NCBI GenBank assembly: GCA_034428715.1
Contig: DAOUHE010000336.1
Coordinates: forward strand, 1-16,055
Length of the DNA stretch: 16,055 nt
Source: Io17-Chloro-G2 sp034428715
GTDB taxonomy: Bacteria > Chloroflexota > Dehalococcoidia > Lucifugimonadales > UBA3495
Direction: 5' to 3'
Position 1 is the first letter of the stretch; the number at the start of each line of letters is the position of its first letter. Made by a program: the position numbers and the translations under genes. Below, in pieces: positions 1 through 7,425 of the stretch. The notes beneath the pieces were generated by a model. That model saw nothing but the letters and a program-made list of their open reading frames with translations. It did no database searches and was not told where the DNA came from.

Positions 1-76
1 TAAAACTCGCCAAGCTATGGGGTAATTATAGCCATACCGACGGCCAACGTCTCACAAATGGACAATGGTTTAAAGA

Positions 77-283
77 ATGCCGACGATTTACTCAGAGGGA
101 TATTCACCCATATGGGAAATGTGGGTTCAGGAAATGTCAGCTTCGTCTGAAGAGATGAGCGCCCAGGTACAGGAGGTGGTGGCCGCCTCCCAATCGCTGG
201 ATTCGATGGCTCAGGAATTACGTGAGGCGGTTGGCGCTTTTAAAGTCGATTCAACCAATAAGCAGGCCGGCGGGGAAGGGTAA
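77..283 (+). pseudogene. C-terminal remnant of a methyl-accepting chemotaxis protein
   Basis: About 46 residues, from VQEMSASSEEMSAQ near base 125 to LREAVGAFKVD, match the extreme C-terminus of methyl-accepting chemotaxis proteins: the end of the antiparallel signalling coiled coil with EEMSAQVQEV heptads, followed by the A-V-x-x-F-K tail. Such proteins normally exceed 400 residues. Here the reading frame is closed by stops at 23-25, 29-31 and 71-73, and none of the three upstream frames shows the expected hairpin-tip or upstream helix sequence. I therefore read this as a rearranged or decayed 3' end. The first 16 or so residues of the open frame are unlike the family. A product of 68 residues with no sensor or membrane part could not act as a receptor. 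Base errors in a real gene are an alternative, but the lack of MCP sequence in any upstream frame argues against a simple frameshift. Confidence 0.6.
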
Positions 284-309
284 TCCGGCGGCTATCCGAG
301 TTGAAGCGA

Positions 310-368
310 GGGCAATATCGCTTTTGCCCCAGCTATCGCCCTGTCTAACCCTCCGTTGGGCAGGGCGA
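310..368 (+). other. Two adjacent hairpins between the MCP tail and the next gene
   Basis: Two inverted repeats sit side by side in the spacer. The first has arms GGGCAA (310-315) and TTGCCC (324-329). The second has arms TCGCCCTG (336-343) and CAGGGCGA (361-368), with an inner CCC/GGG pairing. No T-run follows the second stem on the plus strand, so this is not a canonical intrinsic terminator. It could be a transcript-end structure for the former chemoreceptor gene or a leader structure for the gene starting at 393. Confidence 0.35.
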
Positions 369-392
369 AAATTCATCTGGAGGGTTTTGAAT

Positions 393-818
393 ATGTTTGA
401 TCACATCGCACCCGATCACAGGTCGTATATGGAAGAGGGAGTGTCAAATGCCGTATGCCCGAATTGTTCGTGGCAGTTGGCAGATCAAGCCCACGTCGCC
501 GGAACCGAAGCGAAACGACTATCAGACACGGCGTCGACGATCACACTTGATATGTCCCAGCTTTTGGGACGGCTCGCCGAAATCATGGTGGATTTCAAAC
601 AAGCCGTATCCGATGGCGGGCAAGAAATAGATGGCGAATTCGGGAATTCCCTTGGAGCGATCTTAACCGCCGTCGAACAAGTAAGAGAGGAAAAGGAAAA
701 GGTGGCCTCCCTCGCCGTCGCCACGTCTTCAGCAAGATTGGCACGGACCACGGAGGCACTGCGGCTCGACATCCGATCGTTGATGCAAGCAAAAACCGAG
801 GATCAAGGTTCCATTTAA
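393..818 (+). CDS. Hypothetical helical protein with an N-terminal CxxC
   Basis: This is a 141-residue protein of no family I recognise. The start at 393 is chosen because GGAGGG (379-384) lies 8 bases upstream; the same frame is open further left but runs into the MCP remnant without a better ribosome site. Residues 22-25 read CPNC, a single CxxC pair too isolated to call a zinc ribbon. Residues 40 to 130 are rich in Ala, Leu, Glu and Lys with heptad-like spacing, suggesting a long helix or coiled coil; there is no signal peptide or membrane segment. It lies just after a chemoreceptor tail on the same strand, so a link to chemosensory signalling is possible, but that is only positional inference. 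It converges on ureD with a 21-bp gap. The coding call rests on the ribosome site and uninterrupted length. Confidence 0.55.
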   Translation: MFDHIAPDHRSYMEEGVSNAVCPNCSWQLADQAHVAGTEAKRLSDTASTITLDMSQLLGRLAEIMVDFKQAVSDGGQEIDGEFGNSLGAILTAVEQVREEKEKVASLAVATSSARLARTTEALRLDIRSLMQAKTEDQGSI

Positions 819-839
819 CGACTAAGCATACCCAATCCC

Positions 840-1658
840 TCACCTTTTCCGCAGGTCCAAAGGGGGCTGGTTCAGAAAGATGCCGCGGGCCATTGCCCAT
901 AGTGCACGCGTTACCTGATCGAGGCAGTGGGCCGACTCAGTTTGGTAACGCAGCAGGCAGCCGCCGTTGGGGAGAGTGGTTGCGGCGCCATTGGAATCAC
1001 GATCATTTACAAACCAGCTGGTGAACGCGTCGGCGGCCCCATGCCAATCAAGATGGCTGTCACCGCACAGCAACATCGTCGCGGCGTACGCGGCACCCTC
1101 CATGCCACCGAGGCCAGATGGGACCCAGGCCTTTGGTTGGATCCGAATCCGGTCCCGGTAAACCAGCTGGCCGGAGCGCCTAACCAGGACCTCCGCCGTC
1201 AGCTCATTGAACCGCCACCTCTCTTGCCGGGCCACACGCCCAACCGCAAACCCGTCGAGAATGATAGCTCGGCTGCGGGGCGCCATGTCCACCGCCAGCG
1301 ATTGGTCAAGGGATGAAGCGGGATGAGGGATTACGTGGTCCGGCAGGTACTCCAACACCGCGTCTTCAGCAAGATTGACGGTGGTCCGATGAAAGGCCGG
1401 GCCTGAATCGGTGCGGTAAACCTTGGCCGCCGAGGTAGTGGTCAACATTGCGTGAGCGCCCTTGGCTAAATCAATTTCCGTAGTAAGGCAGTCGCCGCCC
1501 AGCAAACCACCAGTGGGGTTCAGCAGCGTGACGCATATGGCTCCGCTGCCGTCAAGTTGCATGGGTTTTGATACTTGTAACGGCAACGTAGATCGGTTCT
1601 GGGTCATGACGGTACCGAGACCGCGGCGTTCAAAGCGAAGGCTGAGGTGTCCTTTCAT
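840..1658 (-). CDS. ureD: Urease accessory protein UreD
   Basis: UreD (UreH in some nomenclatures) is the scaffold that binds apo-urease and, with UreF and UreG, forms the complex delivering nickel to the UreC active site in the cytoplasm. The 272 residues match the family in length and in landmarks: an N-terminal LSLRFERRG strand, NPTGGLLGGD near residue 48, the TTTSAAKVYR segment, YLPDHVIPHP near residue 105, and a central GFAVGR. It is the last gene of the run and lies 37 bp after ureG. The ATG at 1658 is the only ATG, GTG or TTG codon between there and the upstream in-frame stop, although the family often has a few more N-terminal residues. No terminator with a T-run is obvious in the 21-bp gap to the convergent gene ending at 818. 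Confidence 0.93.
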   Translation of the reverse strand: MKGHLSLRFERRGLGTVMTQNRSTLPLQVSKPMQLDGSGAICVTLLNPTGGLLGGDCLTTEIDLAKGAHAMLTTTSAAKVYRTDSGPAFHRTTVNLAEDAVLEYLPDHVIPHPASSLDQSLAVDMAPRSRAIILDGFAVGRVARQERWRFNELTAEVLVRRSGQLVYRDRIRIQPKAWVPSGLGGMEGAAYAATMLLCGDSHLDWHGAADAFTSWFVNDRDSNGAATTLPNGGCLLRYQTESAHCLDQVTRALWAMARGIFLNQPPLDLRKR

Positions 1659-1695
1659 GAAATCGACCAGCCAATCAAGACAGCCTCGCTGTTCT

Positions 1696-2340
1696 TCACC
1701 CTAAGCCGTTCTCCGCCTCGGGCCATGTTTCGCCTTGGGCCGATAGTCTTTTCAAAACCCAATTCGCCACATCGCCGGCGCCGGCGCCGCTCCGCAGGTT
1801 GGTGAAATAGAAAGGCCGCCCTTCTCGGACCCGGGTGGTATCGGTCCTCATCGCCGCAAGGTCGGCGCCTACGTAGGGCGCCAAGTCAACCTTATTGATC
1901 ACCAGCAGATTGGAACGCGTTATCGCCGGCCCACCCTTGCGGGGAATCTTATCGCCTGCCGCCACGTCGATGACATAGATAGAGGCGTCCACCAATTCCG
2001 GGCTGAAGGTCGCGGCCAGATTATCACCACCGCTTTCCAGCAGGATCAACTCCAAATCCGGGAATCGGCCGGTCAACTCGCGGATAGCTTCCAGGTTGAC
2101 CGACGCGTCCTCCCGAATCGCCGTGTGGGGGCACGAGCCGGTTTCCACTCCCATGACACGCTGTGGAGACAGGACATTCCGCCGCACCAAAAACTCAGCG
2201 TCTTCCTTGGTGTAGATGTCGTTGGTGATGACGGCTACCTCATGTTTATCGCTCAACCGGCGGCACAGAGCCTCCACCAATGCCGTTTTTCCGGAGCCTA
2301 CCGGACCGCCGATCCCTATTGTGGTCGCTATTTGGGCCAT
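1696..2340 (-). CDS. ureG: Urease accessory GTPase UreG
   Basis: UreG is the SIMIBI-class GTPase whose GTP-driven dimerisation carries nickel into the urease activation complex. The sequence shows the P-loop GPVGSGKT at residues 12-19, the invariant nickel-binding CPH at 70-72 followed by TAIREDAS, the ESGGDNLAA switch segment near 102-110, and the guanine-specificity motif NKVD at 149-152. At 214 residues it is of ordinary length. It has no histidine-rich N-terminal stretch such as some UreG proteins carry, which matters because no UreE metallochaperone is visible here. A purine-rich ribosome site (GGGGGGAG) lies 2 bases before the ATG. It is 68 bp downstream of ureF and 37 bp upstream of ureD. 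Confidence 0.97.
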   Translation of the reverse strand: MAQIATTIGIGGPVGSGKTALVEALCRRLSDKHEVAVITNDIYTKEDAEFLVRRNVLSPQRVMGVETGSCPHTAIREDASVNLEAIRELTGRFPDLELILLESGGDNLAATFSPELVDASIYVIDVAAGDKIPRKGGPAITRSNLLVINKVDLAPYVGADLAAMRTDTTRVREGRPFYFTNLRSGAGAGDVANWVLKRLSAQGETWPEAENGLG

Positions 2341-2408
2341 TTCTCCCCCCGACGTTTGAGTCTAACCTAGGAATTGAGTGATTGCTGATGGACCGGGAGT
2401 TGATACGC

Positions 2409-3119
2409 TCAAGAACGGAACAGGCGTTGCTCCAGTTTGGCGTGACGCATGCCCGCAATATCAAGGCCGGGGCTGAAACTCCAGATATCGGATTGTTCTT
2501 TCCCAATGGAATCCCGCGCCAGACCGGTGATCAGCGGGCCCACCGCCCACAATATCTTTTGGGCGTCGAGCTGACCAAGGGGCATCAACCGGGTTGCGGC
2601 GCTGACGATTTGGGAAGCCGTTGAAAAGAGAAAAGCGGAGGCCGCCTGTTCAGGGTCCCAGCCAATTACACCCCCACTCATCCCAAAGGCTACCGAGTGA
2701 TGTCCCGGCGTCTCCATTGACTCTACAGCGGTCAGATAGCCATCAATTAGCGGGTCGTTGGTCAGTTCGGCCGCCACCCGCGCGGTTTGGTGGCCCATCT
2801 GGCGGCTGGCCTTCCGGGACTCGGAAACGTGAATCTGAGCATCCAAGTCCCGGTCCAATGCCAGACAACTTTCCAGGTCACGCCGCTGGGCCAAGCGCCC
2901 CGCGACAGTCACCACTACGGCATCGCAGGGTCCCGCTCGGCCCCGCAAGTAAGCGGTCAACACATCTTGCACCCCTTGTGAATCCACCACTCGCCCTGTT
3001 TCGACATAGTACTCCAGCCCGTGTGAATGGGCGTAGCCGCCGATGGGGAGCAGGGAGTCTGAGAATTGGAGCAGGCGGACGAGATTAGCCGTTTGGTGAA
3101 TAGCCAATCGGTCTTCCAA
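2409..3119 (-). CDS. ureF: Urease accessory protein UreF
   Basis: UreF bridges UreD and UreG in the urease maturation complex and is thought to gate nickel transfer. The 236-residue protein is all-helical in character and carries the family hallmarks: LLPIGGYAHSHG at residues 23-34, a central SRKASRQMGHQ segment, the GHHSVAFG segment, and the conserved C-terminal tail ending LEQRLFRS, which docks on UreD/UreG. The start is a TTG at 3119, only 8 bp after the ureC stop. An in-frame TGA two codons upstream limits the choice, and a second TTG four codons inside is the only nearby alternative. No clear ribosome site precedes it, so translational coupling to ureC is likely. Confidence 0.94.
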   Translation of the reverse strand: MEDRLAIHQTANLVRLLQFSDSLLPIGGYAHSHGLEYYVETGRVVDSQGVQDVLTAYLRGRAGPCDAVVVTVAGRLAQRRDLESCLALDRDLDAQIHVSESRKASRQMGHQTARVAAELTNDPLIDGYLTAVESMETPGHHSVAFGMSGGVIGWDPEQAASAFLFSTASQIVSAATRLMPLGQLDAQKILWAVGPLITGLARDSIGKEQSDIWSFSPGLDIAGMRHAKLEQRLFRS

Positions 3120-3127
3120 GATTCAAG

Positions 3128-4846
3128 TTAAAAAAGGAAGTAACGTTGGGCCATGGGCAGGGTCTGGGCCGGTTCGCACGTTAACAACTCGCCGTCGGCC
3201 CGCACCTCGTACGTGTCTGAGTCCACCTCTATGTACGGCAGGGCGGCATTGTTCACCATATCGGCCTTGGTCAGCGTCCGGCACCCTTTTACAGCCACGG
3301 TCCGTTTCTGCAGGCCCAGGCTCTGGGGCACACCCGCCTCGATGGCCGCACCAGATAGGAAAGTCACCGACGTGGAATACCGGGCCCTGCCTAACGCTCC
3401 GAACATGGGGCGGAAGATTACCGGCTGTGGCGTGGGGATGGAAGCGCTGGGATCGCCCATGGCGGCGCCTACGATGAAGCCACCCTTTATGACCAGGTCT
3501 GGTTTTACCCCAAAGAAGGCTGGGTTCCATAAAACCATGTCTGCCAATTTCCCGGCCTCGATGGAACCAACCTCGTGAGCGATACCATTAGCTATGGCGG
3601 GGTTGATGGCATATTTGGCCAAGTAGCGGCGGGCCCTCAAATTGTCGCTGCCGGGCATCTCTCCCGCCAGCGGTCCCCTTTGTTGCCTCATCTTGCCGGC
3701 CGTCTGCCAGGTGCGCAGGATGACCTCGCCTACCCTTCCCATTGCCTGAGCGTCGGACGACATCATGCTGATGGCGCCCATATCGTGGAGTATGTCTTCG
3801 GCGGCGATGGTTTCGGCCCGGATCCGCGACTCGGCGAATGCCAGGTCTTCGGGTATGCCGGGGTTGAGGTGATGGCATACCATGAGCATATCCAGATGCT
3901 CGTCCATCGTGTTGACCGTGAATGGCATGGTCGGATTGGTGGATGAGGGGAGGCAGTTGGCCTCGCCGCACACGCGAATGATGTCCGGCGCGTGTCCTCC
4001 GCCCGCGCCTTCGGTATGGTAGGTGTGGATGGTCCGGCCTTTGAATGCCCGAATGGTATCCTCCACGTACCCAGCCTCGTTCAAGGTGTCGGTATGGATG
4101 GCGACGGAAACGTCGTGGGCTTCGGCGGCGGTTAGAGCGGAATCCACGGCCGCAGGGGTGCTGCCCCAATCTTCATGAAGCTTCAGGCCGATGGCCCCGG
4201 CCAGTATCTGCTCGGTAAGGGGTCCTTGATAGGAAGCGTTTCCCTTGCCCAGGAACCCAAGATTGATCGGGATCTCTTCGGAAGCTTCCAGCATACGGTG
4301 GATGTTCCAGACGCCCGGCGTGCAAGTGGTGGCTTTGGTGCCCGTGGCCGGTCCGGTGCCGCCGCCGATGAGGGTGGTGATGCCCGAAGCCAGGGCCTCC
4401 CAAGCCAATTGTGGACAGACGAAGTGAACATGGGGGTCGATGCCGCCCGGAGTCAGCAACATGCCCTCTCCGGCAATCACCTCAGTGCCGGCGCCCACGG
4501 TCATGCCCGGTGTCACCCCATCCATTATGTCGGGGTTGCCCGCTTTACCGATGGCGGAGATACGCCCGCCGCGGATGCCCACGTCGGCTTTTACGATCCC
4601 CCAGTGATCCATGATCACGGCGTTGGTCACCACGGCATCGAGTATATGATCGGCGCTGGTGGCCCAAGAGGACTGGCCCATGCCGTCGCGCAAAACCTTG
4701 CCGCCGCCAAACTTGGCCTCGTCGCCGTGGGCTGTCAGGTCGTCTTCGATTTCGATGAAAAGATCTGTGTCGGCCAGCCTGATGCGGTCTCCGGTGGTGG
4801 GGCCGAATAGATCGGCGAACTGCCTGCGGGGTATGCCCAGGCTCAC
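3128..4846 (-). CDS. ureC: Urease subunit alpha UreC (catalytic)
   Basis: This is the catalytic subunit of the nickel urease that hydrolyses urea to ammonia and carbamate. At 572 residues it is full length. All catalytic residues are in place, offset by +5 from the Klebsiella numbering: nickel ligands H139 and H141 (DPHVHF), the lysine to be carbamylated K222 (GLKLHED), H224, H251 (HTDT), H277 and D365 (MSSDAQAMGR), plus the mobile-flap pair C324-H325. The start is a GTG whose last two bases overlap the ureB stop (GTGA at 4843-4846), a tight coupling that should keep UreB and UreC equimolar. Maturation requires UreD, UreF and UreG, encoded immediately downstream. The beta subunit is adjacent, but the gamma subunit gene is about 7.1 kb upstream. 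Confidence 0.98.
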   Translation of the reverse strand: MSLGIPRRQFADLFGPTTGDRIRLADTDLFIEIEDDLTAHGDEAKFGGGKVLRDGMGQSSWATSADHILDAVVTNAVIMDHWGIVKADVGIRGGRISAIGKAGNPDIMDGVTPGMTVGAGTEVIAGEGMLLTPGGIDPHVHFVCPQLAWEALASGITTLIGGGTGPATGTKATTCTPGVWNIHRMLEASEEIPINLGFLGKGNASYQGPLTEQILAGAIGLKLHEDWGSTPAAVDSALTAAEAHDVSVAIHTDTLNEAGYVEDTIRAFKGRTIHTYHTEGAGGGHAPDIIRVCGEANCLPSSTNPTMPFTVNTMDEHLDMLMVCHHLNPGIPEDLAFAESRIRAETIAAEDILHDMGAISMMSSDAQAMGRVGEVILRTWQTAGKMRQQRGPLAGEMPGSDNLRARRYLAKYAINPAIANGIAHEVGSIEAGKLADMVLWNPAFFGVKPDLVIKGGFIVGAAMGDPSASIPTPQPVIFRPMFGALGRARYSTSVTFLSGAAIEAGVPQSLGLQKRTVAVKGCRTLTKADMVNNAALPYIEVDSDTYEVRADGELLTCEPAQTLPMAQRYFLF

Positions 4847-5217
4847 GGCGTATCCTCCAAGAATCCCTCTTGCCTTGCCTTGGCCAGGGCAGCGTCGCGG
4901 GCATCTTCACCCGTGGCCTGCCCGTTGGTCAGGTTGTTAAGACCGTACACTTGTTTACGGCCTCCCAATTCCACCAAAGTCACGGCCTTGTCATCACCGG
5001 GCTCAAAACGGACCGCCGTGCCCGCCGGTATGTTCAGCCGCATCCCGAAGGCGGCTTCGCGGTTGAAACGCAAGGCTCGGTTGGCCTCGAAGAAGTGAAA
5101 GTGGGATCCGACCTGGATGGGCCGGTCTCCCGTGTTAGCTACCAGAATATCAAGAGTCCGGCGCCCTTCATTGGCGGCGACCGGCGTATCGGGTAATACA
5201 TACTCTCCGGGTATCAT
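4843..5217 (-). CDS. ureB: Urease subunit beta UreB
   Basis: UreB is the structural beta subunit packing against UreA and UreC in the urease trimer. The chosen start gives 124 residues beginning MIPGEY, the canonical UreB N-terminus. The signature VGSHFHFFEAN followed by LRFNRE and the C-terminal GRKQVYGLNNL are present. The frame stays open upstream to 5325, but that would overlap the 3' end of glnA by 64 bp and add residues unlike the family, so I reject the longer form. It lies 44 bp after glnA and overlaps ureC by 4 bp (GTGA). Its C-terminus runs about 20 residues past the core with an Ala/Asp/Glu-rich helix, within the range of bacterial UreB. Confidence 0.95.
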   Translation of the reverse strand: MIPGEYVLPDTPVAANEGRRTLDILVANTGDRPIQVGSHFHFFEANRALRFNREAAFGMRLNIPAGTAVRFEPGDDKAVTLVELGGRKQVYGLNNLTNGQATGEDARDAALAKARQEGFLEDTP

Positions 5218-5261
5218 ATGTGAAACCTGCTCGATCCAGACTCCAAACCCTCGTGGTTTTC

Positions 5262-6599
5262 TTATAGAATAGGCAGGTACCGGGAGACCTCGTAGTCTGT
5301 GACCGTGGAGCGGTATTCGCGCCACTCGATCTTCTTGTTTTCAATAAAACTATTGTATATGTGGTCGCCCAACGCCTCCGCCAGAAGCTCACTGCGTTCC
5401 GCCAAGGCAATGGCCTCGCCAAGGCTGGTGGGCAAAGTCCTGATGCCCAGCGACTGGCGGCGTTCCTCGCTCATTTGGAATACGTTTCCCAGCGCCGGTG
5501 GTTGTACCGGATAGTTTTCTTCGATGCCTTTCATGCCGGCGGTCAGCATGACGCTGAAAGCCAAGTAGGGATTACAGGCGGGGTCCGGCGCGCGGTACTC
5601 GACGCGGACCGAACTCTCGTAGCCGGGCTTGTAAGCAGGAACGCGCACCAGGTCGGAACGGTTCTCGTGGGACCAGGATACGTATACTGGAGCTTCATAA
5701 CCTGGAACCAGCCGTTTGTATGAGTTGATCCATTGGTTTGTCACGAGGGTGATCTCAGGCGCATGGTGGAGTAGCCCGGCTATGAATTTCTTGCCGACCT
5801 CTGACAGGTAATGCTCATCGTCATCGTCGAAGAAGGCGTTCTTGTCTCCCTTGAACAGGGACTGATGAACGTGCATTCCAGAACCGTTGATGCCCGACAC
5901 CGGTTTGGGCATGAAGGTGGCGTAAACGCCTTTTATTTGGGCCAACTCCTTGATAACTAGCTTGGCTGTCATGACGCTATCGGCCATGGCCAAAGCGTCG
6001 GTGTATTGCAGGTCTATCTCATGCTGACTGGGAGCGGCCTCGTGATGGGAGTATTTCACCGGCACACCCATATCGCCCAGGTTCAGCACGGTGTCCCGGC
6101 GCAGGTCGCTGGCTGGTTGGCTGGTAAGCTGGTCGAAGTAGCCGCTGTTGTCCAGAAATTCGGGCTTATCTGCGTTCTTCAGCAAGAAGAACTCCAACTC
6201 GGTGCCCACGTAGTAGGTATAGCCCAGTTTGGCAACCCTTTCGAGGTTCCGCTTCAATGTGTAGCGGGGGTCTCCGATAAAAACCTCCCCTCTGGGGCGG
6301 CGAATCTCGCAAAACATGCGGGCCACCGCGTTTTGCTGCGGGCGCCATGGCAGCAGGGTAAAGGTATTGGCATTAGGAAAGGCCCGCATATCGCTCTCTT
6401 GGGACCTCGCGAACCCCTCTATCGCGGAGCCATCGAACCCCACCCCTTCGTTCATCGCGTCTTCAAGGTCATCCGCGTTGATGGCGAATCCTTTCAGGTG
6501 TCCCAGGATATCGGGGAACCACAGACGGACGAACTTGACGTCGGCGTCCTTGGCGGCTTGCAAGACATACTCTTTTTCGGCACCGTCATGGGAAACCAT
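5262..6599 (-). CDS. glnA: Type I glutamine synthetase (GSI-alpha type) in the urea operon
   Basis: It condenses ammonia with glutamate using ATP to make glutamine, acting as a cytoplasmic dodecamer. The 445-residue sequence has the N-terminal beta-grasp with the DGSAI latch (56-60), metal-ligand glutamates in GTELEFF (132-138), the HHEAAPSQHEID segment (185-196), GSGMHVH (239-245) with the metal-binding histidine, the NRS loop near 313 and the R-x-P-D-P-x-x-N-P-Y-L glutamate-site motif near 336. After this the sequence goes straight to a short GNVFQMSEERR stretch as in Bacillus-type GSI-alpha, with no adenylylation-tyrosine motif, so control is probably by feedback inhibition or transcription. 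An AGGAGG at 6607-6612, 7 bases before the ATG, is one of the best ribosome sites in the operon. Its place between transporter and urease genes suggests a dedicated role in capturing urea-derived ammonia. Another glnA may exist elsewhere in the genome. Confidence 0.95.
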   Translation of the reverse strand: MVSHDGAEKEYVLQAAKDADVKFVRLWFPDILGHLKGFAINADDLEDAMNEGVGFDGSAIEGFARSQESDMRAFPNANTFTLLPWRPQQNAVARMFCEIRRPRGEVFIGDPRYTLKRNLERVAKLGYTYYVGTELEFFLLKNADKPEFLDNSGYFDQLTSQPASDLRRDTVLNLGDMGVPVKYSHHEAAPSQHEIDLQYTDALAMADSVMTAKLVIKELAQIKGVYATFMPKPVSGINGSGMHVHQSLFKGDKNAFFDDDDEHYLSEVGKKFIAGLLHHAPEITLVTNQWINSYKRLVPGYEAPVYVSWSHENRSDLVRVPAYKPGYESSVRVEYRAPDPACNPYLAFSVMLTAGMKGIEENYPVQPPALGNVFQMSEERRQSLGIRTLPTSLGEAIALAERSELLAEALGDHIYNSFIENKKIEWREYRSTVTDYEVSRYLPIL

Positions 6600-6675
6600 G
6601 TAACTTCCTCCTACCGCTCCTGCCTGGACATTTTGGTGTTACCAATCCCGTTTTGCGGGAGGACCCGCTAGACGG

Positions 6676-7389
6676 TCACACCGCCAGATACTCTCGAACG
6701 GAATTCCGGTCAAGATCCTTGGTCTGCCCTTCTAGGACGATCGATCCATTCTCCATGATATAACAATGGTCAGCTACGCTCATCGCGAAGTCCAAGAACT
6801 GCTCGACAAGCAGAATGGCCGTCTCTTGGCTCTCCCTGAGCCTGTGAAGGAGATCCTCGATCTCCTGGACTATATTCGGCTGCAGTCCCTCGGTGGGTTC
6901 GTCGAGCAACAGTACCTTGGGCTTGCGAACCAGCACCCTCGCCAGAGCCAGTTGTTGCTGTTGCCCTCCACTCAGGGTTCCAGCGGCCTTGGTTCTAAAG
7001 GTTTTCAAGGCGGGAAATTGATCGTACATCACATCTAGTGTTTCGGTCTTCCGGTCACCCATCGGCAGGGCTTCCAGGCCCATCAGCAGGTTCTCATGGA
7101 CCGTCAGGTATGGAAACACTTCCCTCCCTTGGGGAACGTAACCGATGCCACCGATGGCCCTCTTATTGGGCGGCCAGTTCGTGACGTCTTTACCATCCAA
7201 GAATACCTTGCCGGCTTTGGGGCGAATGAGGCCCATGATTGATTTTAGCAGAGTGGTCTTGCCCACTCCGTTGCGCCCCATCAATGATACCGCCTGGCCC
7301 GGCGCCATGGCGATTTCGACCTCTTTCAGTATGGCGCTCTGCCCGTATCCAGCCGACAGCGACTGGATGGCAAGCATCGTGCTATTCAT
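6676..7389 (-). CDS. urtE: Urea ABC transporter ATP-binding protein UrtE
   Basis: UrtE is one of the two cytoplasmic ATPases powering urea uptake through UrtB/UrtC, belonging to the LivF-like branch of branched-chain amino acid type importers. The 237-residue protein has the Walker A GRNGVGKT at 38-45, the signature LSGGQ at 138-142 within a glutamine-rich run (GGQQQQLALAR), Walker B VLLLDEP at 158-164 and a switch histidine position occupied by Q (VEQFLDFA), as is usual in LivF-like ATPases. The order D then E, directly after UrtC and within a urease operon, separates it from amino-acid LivF. It starts 36 bp after the urtD stop without an obvious ribosome site, and glnA follows 76 bp later. 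Confidence 0.95.
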   Translation of the reverse strand: MNSTMLAIQSLSAGYGQSAILKEVEIAMAPGQAVSLMGRNGVGKTTLLKSIMGLIRPKAGKVFLDGKDVTNWPPNKRAIGGIGYVPQGREVFPYLTVHENLLMGLEALPMGDRKTETLDVMYDQFPALKTFRTKAAGTLSGGQQQQLALARVLVRKPKVLLLDEPTEGLQPNIVQEIEDLLHRLRESQETAILLVEQFLDFAMSVADHCYIMENGSIVLEGQTKDLDRNSVREYLAV

Positions 7390-7425
7390 ATCGTCAAACG
7401 TCCGGCCCGGAGACGATCTGGTTAT

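Noticed and set aside
310..368. Cyclic di-GMP riboswitch between the chemoreceptor remnant and the next gene
   Set aside because: Only a short GGGCAA match is present; the other conserved elements of that riboswitch are missing.
2621..3088. 155-codon plus-strand open frame opposite ureF
   Set aside because: It is a shadow of ureF, with a low-complexity Pro/Arg/Ser-rich translation and no domain.
4175..4810. 211-codon plus-strand open frame opposite ureC
   Set aside because: It is antisense to the strongly conserved urease alpha gene, has no recognisable domain, and is explained by the GC-rich codon pattern of ureC.
5218..5325. 36-residue N-terminal extension of UreB
   Set aside because: It would overlap glnA and lacks family resemblance; MIPGEY is the usual UreB start.
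6006..6671. 221-codon plus-strand open frame opposite glnA
   Set aside because: It lies almost wholly antisense to conserved glutamine synthetase sequence, with no family resemblance and no ribosome site.
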